A stretch of DNA of 13,692 nt from Thermoprotei archaeon. Its GTDB lineage: Archaea; Thermoproteota; Thermoprotei; Thermofilales; B20-G17. The translations under genes and the position numbers were made by a program. The DNA is taken from positions 1 to 13,692 of the forward strand of contig QMRW01000028.1 of the NCBI GenBank assembly GCA_003650785.1. The letters are read 5' to 3'. The notes under the pieces were generated by a model. It was not told where the DNA came from. It was given only the letters and a program-made list of their open reading frames with translations, and made no database searches. Position 1 is the stretch's first letter; each line of letters begins with the position of its first letter. Positions 1 to 6,004 of this stretch are shown here, in pieces.

Positions 1-273
1 CTCTCAAGAGCAGATAGACACATATTAATTAGGAAATCTGATCTAAAACCATTCATTCTAGATTTTGAAACGGCAAGCTTAACTTCTAGAGGGAGTAATC
101 TTACCCAAGTTATATCATTTTTATTCATAAAACCATGTACAATTAGTACTAAAATAAGTCAAATACTGGGTACAGTAGATAAAACCGCGCTTATAAAACT
201 ACTAAAAGACTACAAAAAGTATAGAACTCGTAAAATATTCGAAGAGATACTTAAACTGCTCCACCTAAGTTAA
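1..273 (+). CDS. C-terminal part of a predicted archaeal Ser/Thr protein kinase (COG2112-like)
   Basis: Frame 1 is open from the first base to TAA at 271-273, giving the last 90 residues of a protein whose start lies outside the window. The segment HILIRKSDLKPFILDFE followed by TASLTSRGSNLTQV resembles the catalytic-to-metal-binding part of small RIO/Bud32-like archaeal kinases, in which DFE replaces DFG and is followed by a SAS-like motif and an N-x-T motif. The rest is a Lys/Arg-rich helical tail (residues about 60-90). The kinase lobe upstream is not visible, so activity cannot be judged. The stop is 49 bases before the next gene, which seems to have its own TATA box, so the two are probably separate units. 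The family call rests on a short motif stretch and is moderate. Confidence 0.6.
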   Translation, partial: LSRADRHILIRKSDLKPFILDFETASLTSRGSNLTQVISFLFIKPCTISTKISQILGTVDKTALIKLLKDYKKYRTRKIFEEILKLLHLS

Positions 274-298
274 GGGGTAGTATTGTAACAGCATCATC

Positions 299-304
299 TT
301 TAAG
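299..304 (+). promoter_or_regulatory. TATA-like box for the finger protein-polB1 operon
   Basis: TTTAAG lies 24 bases before the ATG at 323, the distance expected from an archaeal TATA box to the transcription start. A message from here would be nearly leaderless for the 77-residue protein. No good Shine-Dalgarno site precedes that ATG, which fits. Inferred from spacing only. Confidence 0.45.
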
Positions 305-322
305 CAACTAAGGTAATTAATA

Positions 323-556
323 ATGGGGATGGATGTGGGTAAAGTAAGTAAAGGCATAAAGTGCTCAGTAGTTGGATGCGAAAAACAGGCGTATAAATCT
401 GTCAACATGGCTAATATTAGGCAATCTGAGTTCAATTTACCTTTAAATGTCTCGAGGACAAGGGCTTACCTATGTAAAGAGCACTATAGACAGTTTAAAA
501 GACATACAAAGAAATTGAAGAAGTTCGATAAGTGGCGTCGTATGAGTTTATGGTGA
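323..556 (+). CDS. Small Cys/His finger protein upstream of PolB1, function unknown
   Basis: A 77-residue basic protein with a likely zinc site: Cys14-x4-Cys19 near the N-terminus and Cys51-x2-His54 after it. Between them is a segment with KSV, NLPL and RTRAYLC, and the C-terminus is a Lys/Arg/Trp-rich helix (residues 57-74) that could bind nucleic acid. The ATG at 323 is preferred because a TATA-like box sits 24 bases upstream; an in-frame ATG at 329 is an alternative. The stop TGA (554-556) is part of the Shine-Dalgarno site GGTGATC of polB1, which begins four bases later, so the two are co-transcribed and probably translationally coupled. I do not recognise a named family. A role with DNA polymerase or as a nucleic-acid-binding factor is inferred only from context and charge. 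Confidence 0.75.
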   Translation: MGMDVGKVSKGIKCSVVGCEKQAYKSVNMANIRQSEFNLPLNVSRTRAYLCKEHYRQFKRHTKKLKKFDKWRRMSLW

Positions 557-558
557 TC
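552..558 (+). promoter_or_regulatory. Strong Shine-Dalgarno site of polB1
   Basis: GGTGATC is a full match to the conserved 3' end of archaeal 16S rRNA and ends two bases before the polB1 ATG (561). It includes the stop codon of the upstream 77-residue ORF, so termination and reinitiation are physically coupled. Confidence 0.7.
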
Positions 559-560
559 GT

Positions 561-3071
561 ATGGATAATGAACTTCTGCTATTATCAGTAGAGTACTCTA
601 GTGAGTATGGTAAAGCCGTAGCGAAGCTATACGATCCTAAAAATGGTAGTATAGTGCTTTGGTATGATAATAAAGGACATAGACCTTACCTATTGACAGA
701 TATAACACCTGAGGTTATAGTGAGTGATTATGCACAGGTAATTCAGCATAGGGGTTTTGATCATCTAGAATTAGTTGAGAAATACGATCCACTGAGAGAT
801 CGGAATATCCTCATGACCAAAGTCATTGCTACAGACCCGCTATCTATAGGCAGAGGGAGAAATGCTATAAGAGATATTCTACCTAGGACCTGGGAATCCA
901 GAATAAAGTACCATCTATGCTACATCTATGATACCGGTCTCATCCCTGGAATGTGGTACAAATTGGTTAATGGAAATCTGAGATTAGCGGATGTAGAGAT
1001 ACCATCTAACATAGCAAAACTAGTAGAAAAATTGTACCGAGATCCTAAGACTAGGGAGAGAGCGGTACACTGGGCTAAACTCCTACACGCACCTATCCCT
1101 GACATCAGGAGAATAGCTATAGATATTGAAGTATACACTCCAATCAGAGATAGAATACCTAATCCTCGAGAGGCTAAGTATCAAGTCATAGCAATAGCTC
1201 TTGCCTCAAGTGATGGTGTTAGAAAAGTAATGTTATTAAGACGCCCAGAAGCCGGTGAAGAAGTATCCAGACTTTCGGAGGGTATTGATCTAGAGTACTA
1301 CGATGATGAGAGGACTATGTTGAAAAAGGTATTCGAAATCATAAATGAGTACCCGCTTATACTGACATTTAATGGTGATAATTTTGACATGAACTATTTA
1401 TGGCATAGGGCTAGACTACTAGGACTATCCGATAAAGAGATACCCATATCCATAGTATACACAGGACAAATTGGTCAAGTAAGGGCACGTATAGATCCTG
1501 GAGTCCATGTAGATCTGTATCACTTCTTTAATAACCATGCAATGCAGGTCTATGCATTCAAGAGTAGATATAGGGAAACCAAAACTCTGGATACTATAGC
1601 TCAAGCACTTCTTGGAATAGGTAAGATAAAGCTCACTAAAAATGTAACAGAGCTTAGTTATGCCGAACTGGCTCGATACTGCTACAGAGATGCCGAGCTT
1701 ACACTGAAGCTCACTTTGTTCGATAATAGTATAGTATTGAGACTTATGATACTCTTAATGAGAATATCAAAACTGCCTCTAGACGATCTTGTGCGTACTG
1801 GAATTTCTCAGTGGATAAAGAACATGTTGTACTTCGAACATAGAAAGATGAACTGGCTTATACCCGAACCAATTGATATAAAACGTTTGAAGGGGTCTAC
1901 AAAGACTAAAGCTATAATTAAAGGTAAAAAGTACTTAGGAGCTATAGTAATAGATCCTCTACCTGGTGTCTTCTTCAATGTGATGGTAGTAGACTTTGCC
2001 TCACTATATCCATCAGTTATTAAGAAATGGAACATATCATATGAGACTTTAAATTGCCCTCACAACGAGTGTAGGAGTAATAAGATCCCCGGAACCCCTC
2101 ACTGGATATGTACTAGACATAGAGGTATTACTTCGGAGCTAATAAGCTTCCTAAGAGATTTTAGAATAGAAATATATAAGCCCCTATCCAAAAGTCCAGA
2201 ACTAGATAAAGTGGATAGAGAATCCTATGAGGTAATTCAGCAAGCTCTAAAGGTTTTCATAAATGCCTCCTATGGAGTATTTGGTCATGAAAAATTCCCT
2301 CTATATTGTCCTCCAGCTGCCGAATGTACTACAGCGCTAGGTAGGTATGCTATCACTAAGACCTTAAGGAAAGCACATGAGTTAGGTATAGATGTCCTCT
2401 ATGGAGATACAGATAGTCTATTTCTGTGGAGTCCCTCTCCCGATAGATTAGATGAACTTCTCAAATGGTCTAGAGAGATCCTTGGTATAGACTTAGATGT
2501 GGATAAAGTGTATAAATTTGTAGCCTTTAGTGGAAGAAAGAAGAATTACCTAGGAGTTACTGTAGAGGGTATTCTCGACATTAAGGGCCTTGTAGGTAAG
2601 AAGAGACATGTACCTGAGTTCATAAAGGACCTATTTCTACAAGTATCTAATTATATGTCTAAGGTAAGTAGTCTAGGCGATTTAATGGAAGTAAAGAGAA
2701 TAATTCATGAAATAGCTAAGGATAGTTATATGAAGCTGAAAAAGAGGAAATACACACTGAGCGAGCTTGCTTTTAGAGTAGCATTGACTAAGGATCCTGA
2801 AGATTATATTAAGAGTACACCTCAGCATGTTAAGGCAGCTAAGCTTTTAGAGAGGTATGGTATTAAACTCAGAGCAGGCGATATAGTCAGCTTTGTAAAG
2901 GTAAGAGGAGGGATAGGTGTCAAACCAGTTCAACTTGCTAGGATAGATGAGATTGATGAGGAAAAGTACCTTCCTCATATAGAGACTACATTTAGACAGA
3001 TCCTAGAAGCTATGGGTGTAGATTTCAATGAAATACTGGGTAAGAGATTTCTAGAGTCTCAGCTATTTTAG
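561..3071 (+). CDS. polB1: Family B DNA polymerase, crenarchaeal PolB1 type
   Basis: An 836-residue replicative DNA polymerase with 3'-5' proofreading. The exonuclease motifs are intact: ExoI Asp188-x-Glu190, ExoII around Asn271-Asp276 (NGDNFD), ExoIII Tyr373-x3-Asp377. The polymerase motifs are intact: motif A Asp478-FASLYPS, motif B Lys564-x3-Asn568-x2-Tyr571-Gly572, motif C Tyr614-Gly-Asp616-Thr-Asp618, plus KKNYLG near 660-665. The N-terminal segments DNKGHRPY, KYDPLRDR, DPLSIGRGRNAI and GLIPGM match the B1 type that I know from Sulfolobus Dpo1. Between motifs A and B is a Cys/His cluster (Cys499, Cys504, Cys517, His520) that may bind metal. No residue is missing from the active sites, so a functional enzyme is expected. 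It follows the finger protein by four bases with a perfect Shine-Dalgarno site, and its 3' end overlaps the convergent PDCD5-like gene by four bases. The B1 rather than B3 assignment is from remembered motifs. Confidence 0.95.
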   Translation: MDNELLLLSVEYSSEYGKAVAKLYDPKNGSIVLWYDNKGHRPYLLTDITPEVIVSDYAQVIQHRGFDHLELVEKYDPLRDRNILMTKVIATDPLSIGRGRNAIRDILPRTWESRIKYHLCYIYDTGLIPGMWYKLVNGNLRLADVEIPSNIAKLVEKLYRDPKTRERAVHWAKLLHAPIPDIRRIAIDIEVYTPIRDRIPNPREAKYQVIAIALASSDGVRKVMLLRRPEAGEEVSRLSEGIDLEYYDDERTMLKKVFEIINEYPLILTFNGDNFDMNYLWHRARLLGLSDKEIPISIVYTGQIGQVRARIDPGVHVDLYHFFNNHAMQVYAFKSRYRETKTLDTIAQALLGIGKIKLTKNVTELSYAELARYCYRDAELTLKLTLFDNSIVLRLMILLMRISKLPLDDLVRTGISQWIKNMLYFEHRKMNWLIPEPIDIKRLKGSTKTKAIIKGKKYLGAIVIDPLPGVFFNVMVVDFASLYPSVIKKWNISYETLNCPHNECRSNKIPGTPHWICTRHRGITSELISFLRDFRIEIYKPLSKSPELDKVDRESYEVIQQALKVFINASYGVFGHEKFPLYCPPAAECTTALGRYAITKTLRKAHELGIDVLYGDTDSLFLWSPSPDRLDELLKWSREILGIDLDVDKVYKFVAFSGRKKNYLGVTVEGILDIKGLVGKKRHVPEFIKDLFLQVSNYMSKVSSLGDLMEVKRIIHEIAKDSYMKLKKRKYTLSELAFRVALTKDPEDYIKSTPQHVKAAKLLERYGIKLRAGDIVSFVKVRGGIGVKPVQLARIDEIDEEKYLPHIETTFRQILEAMGVDFNEILGKRFLESQLF

Positions 3072-3445
3072 TCCTTTCTGAGCCTCTCTTTAAGAACTTC
3101 TGAAAGCGGCTTACTTCTACCCTTTTCCTTGATTACTATCCTAGTAGGCATTCTGACTGGATATCCCAATCTAGCGAAAAGTTCAAAGAGAGAGTAGCCG
3201 TCTATCTTACTCTTGATCTTACCTAGTTTTATCAACCTATAGAGTTCTCTTACCACGTACTCAGCTACTTTGGGGTATTGCATCTCCGCCATTTCGAGAA
3301 CTTCCTTCGCTTTAGTATCCATATATTTAAGTACTAGGTCTCTAGGTCTCTCTTTAGCCTCTGTAGTCTTAATTTTTCTCTTAAGTAGTTCTCTTTGTAA
3401 TTTTAGTAGTCTCTTCATTTTGAGTAGCTCTATGTCGTCTTCCAT
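3068..3445 (-). CDS. PDCD5/TFAR19-like double-stranded DNA-binding protein
   Basis: A 125-residue basic protein. It begins with an acidic-then-basic helix (MEDDIELLKMKRLLKLQREL), followed by a core KYMDTKAKEVLEMAEMQYPKVAEYVVRELYRLIKLGKIKSKI and then LFELFARLG. This order lines up with archaeal PDCD5 proteins (PEAR..L, RPE..E..E.QL..L...GR...KI, EL..L). An extra basic C-terminal tail follows (residues 94-125). The frame is open to a GTG at 3499, but the ATG at 3445 is preferred: GGAG precedes it by about six bases, a TATA-like TTTAAAAA lies at 3475-3482, and PDCD5 proteins begin with an acidic methionine-led helix. Its stop overlaps the polB1 stop. Known members bind DNA; the physiological role is unclear. 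The family call is moderate. Confidence 0.75.
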   Translation of the reverse strand: MEDDIELLKMKRLLKLQRELLKRKIKTTEAKERPRDLVLKYMDTKAKEVLEMAEMQYPKVAEYVVRELYRLIKLGKIKSKIDGYSLFELFARLGYPVRMPTRIVIKEKGRSKPLSEVLKERLRKD

Positions 3446-3474
3446 AATAGCTCCGTACTCTCTACAACCTTGAG

Positions 3475-3482
3475 TTTTTAAA
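3475..3482 (-). promoter_or_regulatory. TATA-like box for the PDCD5-like gene
   Basis: On the minus strand this reads TTTAAAAA, about 34 bases before the ATG at 3445, implying a leader of roughly ten bases that holds GGAG. It supports starting the protein at 3445 and not at the GTG at 3499, which would lie upstream of this box. Confidence 0.45.
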
Positions 3483-3628
3483 GTTTCCGCTAATAGCACA
3501 TAGAGGCAAATTTCGATAAACTAACTACTTCAAGACTTCAATCCAGACACTCATCTAACACAACTCATCAAATTACAAAGAAGACCTTCCTACAATGATC
3601 CTGTAAGACGCTTCCTAGATACGGAAAG

Positions 3629-3636
3629 TATATTTT
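3629..3636 (+). promoter_or_regulatory. TATA box of tRNA-Pro
   Basis: TATATTTT begins 30 bases before the first base of tRNA-Pro, the normal position for an archaeal tRNA promoter. Nothing else lies between this box and the tRNA. Confidence 0.55.
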
Positions 3637-3695
3637 GTAGATTACGTTTACTCGAAGGGGGGCCGTCGTCTAGCTTGGTAGGATGCCAGCCTGGG

Positions 3696-3722
3696 AACGC
3701 ACCCCTCTCGGAGCGTCAGGAT
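3696..3722 (+). other. tRNA-Pro intron 1, 27 bases, position 36/37
   Basis: The exon CCTG (3690-3693) pairs with CAGG (3717-3720), giving the four-base-pair helix of a bulge-helix-bulge. The three-base bulges are GG^A (3694-3696) and AT^G (3721-3723). An inner helix ACGC (3697-3700) with GCGT (3713-3716) continues the structure. Cutting here gives G at position 37, which proline tRNAs carry; the canonical 37/38 site would leave A37 and has no matching helix. So the intron is one base off the canonical position. Confidence 0.8.
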
Positions 3723-3730
3723 GCGCTGGT

Positions 3731-3763
3731 AGGAGTGCTCCCAAATCGGGAGTATCCCAGTAA
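3731..3763 (+). other. tRNA-Pro intron 2, 33 bases, variable arm (44/45)
   Basis: The preferred structure pairs GCTG (3725-3728) with CAGT (3758-3761), one G-U pair included, with bulges GT^A (3729-3731) and AA^G (3762-3764). Inner pairs are GGA/TCC (3732-3734 with 3755-3757) and a terminal hairpin CTCCC/GGGAG (3738-3742 with 3748-3752). This leaves the normal five-base variable arm TGATC. An alternative register, with CTGG/CCAG as the helix and cuts after 3731 and 3762, has perfect pairing but leaves a seven-base variable arm. I favour the first for its mature length; the exact ends are uncertain by one base. Confidence 0.65.
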
Positions 3764-3795
3764 GATCCCGGGTTCAAATCCCGGCGGCCCCACCA

Positions 3796-4195
3796 TTCTA
3801 GTACCATCTTGACTATTTACATGTTCGATTTCGGCCCCCTCACTTTAGCGAAAAGATGAGCGTTGTCTATGAACTTAAGTGTGTAAGTATACTTGAGTAC
3901 ATCATGGAGAGGATGATAAGAGTAAAGATTCATGAGAGGACTAAGAAGCTCCTAGATGAGATCAAAATCCACTGTAGAGCTTCTAAGGTGAGATCAATGC
4001 AAGCAGAAGCCTAGAAGAGATGGAACACCCGAGAGATAGACACCTTAGAGCAAGAATCTCCTTACTCGAGCAGAGGGAATATCAACTAATAGTATATCGG
4101 ATAATGTATTCTTCTATTCCTCTGGGGTAAGAAAGACTTATTTACACTTATCCTAGAGGTATATTGACTAGAGACTATCTACCCTTAGCATGAGC
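3796..4195 (+). other. Intergenic stretch between tRNA-Pro and tRNA-Asn
   Basis: This 400-base stretch has no complete recognisable gene. It holds a possible broken small ORF (described separately) and the upstream region of tRNA-Asn. A TATA-like GTATATTG at 4160-4167 lies about 36 bases before the tRNA, so a short leader would be needed if it is used. I saw no repeat of tRNA 3' sequence that would mark an integration site. Confidence 0.5.
3856..4130 (+). pseudogene. Possible frameshifted remnant of a small helix-rich (antitoxin-like?) protein
   Basis: One frame from ATG 3856 to TAG 4012-4014 encodes 52 residues and includes MIRVKIHERTKKLLDEIK from ATG 3913, which has GAGAGG just upstream. 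That pattern, a short beta strand then TKKLLDEIK, resembles the N-terminus of ribbon-helix-helix proteins such as VapB antitoxins. In another frame, open from 3987 to TAA 4128-4130, the text EEMEHPRDRHLRARISLLEQREYQLIVYRI also looks like real charged helical protein. Joining the two by a frameshift near 3985-4010 would give one protein of roughly 80-90 residues. No toxin partner is recognisable nearby. It could also be chance coding-like DNA; the family is a guess. Confidence 0.35.
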
Positions 4196-4272
4196 GCCGG
4201 GGTAGCTCAGCCAGGTAGAGCGCTCGGCTGTTAACCGAGTGGTCGAGGGTTCGAATCCCTCCCCCGGCGCCA
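4196..4272 (+). tRNA. tRNA-Asn (GTT)
   Basis: The acceptor GCCGGGG (4196-4202) pairs with CCCCGGC (4262-4268); G4269 is the discriminator and CCA (4270-4272) is encoded. The D arm is GCTC/GAGC, and the anticodon arm CTCGG-CTGTTAA-CCGAG (4223-4239) gives anticodon GTT at 4230-4232. The variable arm is TGGTC and the T arm GAGGG-TTCGAAT-CCCTC. All stems are fully paired and there is no intron, in contrast with tRNA-Pro upstream. Confidence 0.97.
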
Positions 4273-4768
4273 TACTTTAGTACGATGCTTCTACCATCAT
4301 AGGTTAATTAAGATTATCCAACATGAACTGAAACATATAACTACCTCACTGTATTTATTTTCGTACCTCTTTGAGTGAAGTGAGCGTTTAGATGTTACTT
4401 CTTAATGCTATAATTGACCACTGATCTCGATGAGATAATGAGAGGTATGAGCCTTCATGAATCCGAGTTCAATTGAGGAAAGTGGGGATCAGTACATCTA
4501 AAAATGTACAGTACAACGATCCCTTGCTTCTGTAGTCGGGCTCAGATGACATTAAACCATAATGAAACGCCCTGTATCAAAAAGATACGAAGTATTAAAG
4601 CAATAAACAAAATGTCTTTAAATTTCCTTGTGTGGAGAATTAGATTCATATACCGATTCGCACCTCGCATGACCTTGGCCCCATATAAATTTTCTCACTT
4701 AGAACTGCACTCAATATTTCCGATTATAAGCCATATCGTTGAAATTTGAATAAGCTGGAATTCAAGAT
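4273..4768 (+). other. Gene-poor AT-rich stretch between tRNA-Asn and tRNA-Leu
   Basis: Nearly 500 bases with no convincing gene on either strand. The longest open frame (4504-4749) has unlikely composition and no start signals. A short perfect inverted repeat, GTACAT at 4492-4497 and ATGTAC at 4504-4509 with a six-base spacer, is present, but one such hairpin in AT-rich DNA is weak evidence of function. I saw no clear C/D-box RNA, terminator run or direct repeat. It may be decayed DNA between tRNA genes. Confidence 0.5.
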
Positions 4769-4856
4769 TGGTGCGGGGGGTGGGATTTGAACCCACGCAG
4801 GCCTTCGCCACGGGAGCCTCAGTCCCGCCCCTTTGACCTGGCTCGGGCACCCCCGC
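4769..4856 (-). tRNA. tRNA-Leu (GAG)
   Basis: Read on the minus strand, the acceptor GCGGGGG (4856-4850) pairs with CCCCCGC (4779-4773), followed by discriminator A and an encoded CCA (4771-4769). The anticodon arm is CGGGA-CTGAGGC-TCCCG, giving anticodon GAG. A long variable arm with a GGC/GCC stem marks a class II tRNA, as expected for leucine. The T arm is GTGGG-TTCAAAT-CCCAC. There is no intron. The gene is convergent with tRNA-Asn across the 496-base gap. Confidence 0.96.
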
Positions 4857-4980
4857 GTTACTACATGTCCTCTTTCTAGGAACTTCTCCTTAAGGATTTC
4901 ACCCATACTGCACTATATCTCCTTACTCATAAGTTTTGCTGATCTCCTTAGCAGTAGAGTATAGTAATCTAAAAGTAACC

Positions 4981-4986
4981 TTTTTA
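4981..4986 (+). promoter_or_regulatory. TATA-like element before the anchored surface protein
   Basis: TTTTTA lies about 25 bases before the ATG at 5009 and would give a nearly leaderless message. It is a weak match and rests on spacing. Confidence 0.3.
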
Positions 4987-5008
4987 CTCATGCAGACATA
5001 GAAACATC

Positions 5009-5707
5009 ATGAGGGAAATGATGAGGTATGTACTCCTTGTCCTACTAATATTAGTAGCATTTCCTGTAACACTAGCAGAGCCTATAAAAGTCACAAGTCC
5101 CTTTGGTACCCCGCTAGCAGGAGCGAGAGTCCAAGCTGTTAAGCTGGATGGAACTATTATAGAAGGCTACCTAGATCAGGAGGGGTGTATCTCAATTAGA
5201 GAGGTTCCACTTGGCATACTTACTTTTAAAATCCTCTCCTGGAGAGGTTTTAATTTAAACTACAAGGTTACTGTAACTATGTACAATACCTCAATAACCT
5301 GCTACACTATAGGTAGACTTTCCATAACAGCTAAAACAGTTCTAGGACAGCCGTTAAAGATGGCCCATGTCAAGGTGGTATCCGAAGATGGAATATCAGA
5401 GGAGTTAGTATTAAGAGATGGAAGTCTAAATATAGAACTACCTGCTGGTAGGTACTCAGTGACTTTATCTGTAGCTAATAAGCGTATAACTAAGGAAGTA
5501 GAAATTAGTGGAGGAAGTGTAGTACATATTAGTGAGACCCTTCCAGTGGTAGAACTATTCGGTACTATAGTAGATCAATGGTATCCCCTATACGTAACTA
5601 TGGTGTTAATAGTAGTAATAATTATATTAGTATTAGGAATGTATGAACTCACATCATATCTAAGGGCTAGAAAACTCAAGAAGATGGTTGAAAGAGTTAC
5701 TAAATAG
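5009..5707 (+). CDS. Secreted, membrane-anchored protein with two beta-sandwich-like domains, function unknown
   Basis: A 232-residue protein. Residues 1-23 form a signal peptide (basic start, hydrophobic run, cleavage likely after TLA). Two similar extracellular segments follow. The first, residues about 25-100, begins PFGTPLAGARVQAV and continues with a GYLDQEGCISI turn. The second, residues about 101-178, begins VLGQPLKMAHVKVV and continues with LRDGSLNIELPAGRYSVTL. These look like carboxypeptidase-regulatory or CnaB-type beta domains, used in archaeal surface proteins. A transmembrane helix spans residues 192-213, and the basic tail (RARKLKKMVERVTK) would lie in the cytoplasm. Cys60 and Cys98 fall in the outer region. 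The start is taken at 5009; ATGs at 5018 and 5021 are possible, with GAGG just ahead. No partner gene is adjacent: it ends three bases from the convergent 97-codon gene. Confidence 0.85.
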   Translation: MREMMRYVLLVLLILVAFPVTLAEPIKVTSPFGTPLAGARVQAVKLDGTIIEGYLDQEGCISIREVPLGILTFKILSWRGFNLNYKVTVTMYNTSITCYTIGRLSITAKTVLGQPLKMAHVKVVSEDGISEELVLRDGSLNIELPAGRYSVTLSVANKRITKEVEISGGSVVHISETLPVVELFGTIVDQWYPLYVTMVLIVVIIILVLGMYELTSYLRARKLKKMVERVTK

Positions 5708-5710
5708 GTA

Positions 5711-6004
5711 TTAATTCAGTCCTATATAGCTCCTCAGCTCTTCTATGCTCTTCAATTTCTTCTCTAATCCTCTAGTCCTTATTCTTATCTCCCTTACTTT
5801 AAAGCTCAATAATACATCTGTAGGTGTTTTTGAGCCAAATATTCTAGTCCACGGTACCTTTCTTCCCTGGAGGTCTTCAGCAAAGATTACTCTATCTACT
5901 ACCAGCCTATACGGAAACTTCTCGAATACAAACTCTATCCTGATTCTTTCGGTTCTAGACTTCTCACAGAGTACTCTAAATTCAGACATAGATATTTGTC
6001 TCAT
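5711..6004 (-). CDS. Unknown 97-residue protein coupled to rpo8
   Basis: I do not recognise this protein. It is basic, soluble and has no Cys cluster or membrane segment. The first half looks beta-rich (RIRIEFVFEKFPYRLVVDRVIFAEDL, residues about 20-45) and the second half ends in a helical segment (GLEKKLKSIEELRSYIG). Its ATG overlaps the stop of rpo8 in an ATGA (6001-6004), so it must share the rpo8 message and is probably translated by reinitiation. That tight link suggests a role near transcription or an rpo8-related function, but this is inference from context only. It ends three bases from the stop of the convergent anchored-protein gene. Confidence 0.8.
   Translation of the reverse strand: MRQISMSEFRVLCEKSRTERIRIEFVFEKFPYRLVVDRVIFAEDLQGRKVPWTRIFGSKTPTDVLLSFKVREIRIRTRGLEKKLKSIEELRSYIGLN

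Larger units (their letters stand above)
3659..3795 (+). tRNA. tRNA-Pro (GGG) with two introns
   Basis: The acceptor stem GGGGCCG (3659-3665) pairs with CGGCCCC (3785-3791); A3792 is the discriminator and CCA (3793-3795) is encoded. The D arm GTCT/GGAT is at 3668-3671 and 3681-3684. The T arm is CCGGG-TTCAAAT-CCCGG (3768-3784). The anticodon stem CCAGC (3686-3690) pairs with GCTGG (3725-3729), but 34 bases lie between the two strands where a loop needs seven, and the stretch to the T arm is also too long. Removing 3696-3722 and 3731-3763 leaves the loop CTGGGGC (anticodon GGG, G37) and a five-base variable arm TGATC, for a 74-base mature tRNA plus CCA. A Pro identity fits the GGG anticodon, G37 and the GGGGCCG acceptor. 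Splicing would need the archaeal tRNA endonuclease, expected to be the heteromeric type that accepts relaxed sites. Confidence 0.88.

Noticed and set aside
3446..3499. N-terminal extension of the PDCD5-like protein from GTG 3499
   Set aside because: The extension overlaps the TATA-like box, reads as MLLAETLKTQGCREYGAI without family similarity, and ATG 3445 has a ribosome site.
3796..4195. Integration site (attR) next to tRNA-Pro or tRNA-Asn
   Set aside because: No duplicated tRNA 3' segment and no integrase fragment were found in the window.
4492..4509. Perfect six-base inverted repeat as a terminator or operator
   Set aside because: Short, isolated and in AT-rich DNA with no nearby gene to control and no T run after it.
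4504..4749. 81-codon frame in the gap before tRNA-Leu
   Set aside because: No recognisable motif, odd composition with many Ile, Arg and His, and no ribosome site or convincing promoter.
4724..4906. 60-codon minus-strand frame across tRNA-Leu
   Set aside because: Most of it is the tRNA itself, and the remaining sequence shows no protein signal.
5016..5024. C-box-like TGATGA at the start of the anchored protein gene as part of a C/D guide RNA
   Set aside because: No D box or C'/D' pair at the right spacing, and the sequence is within coding DNA.
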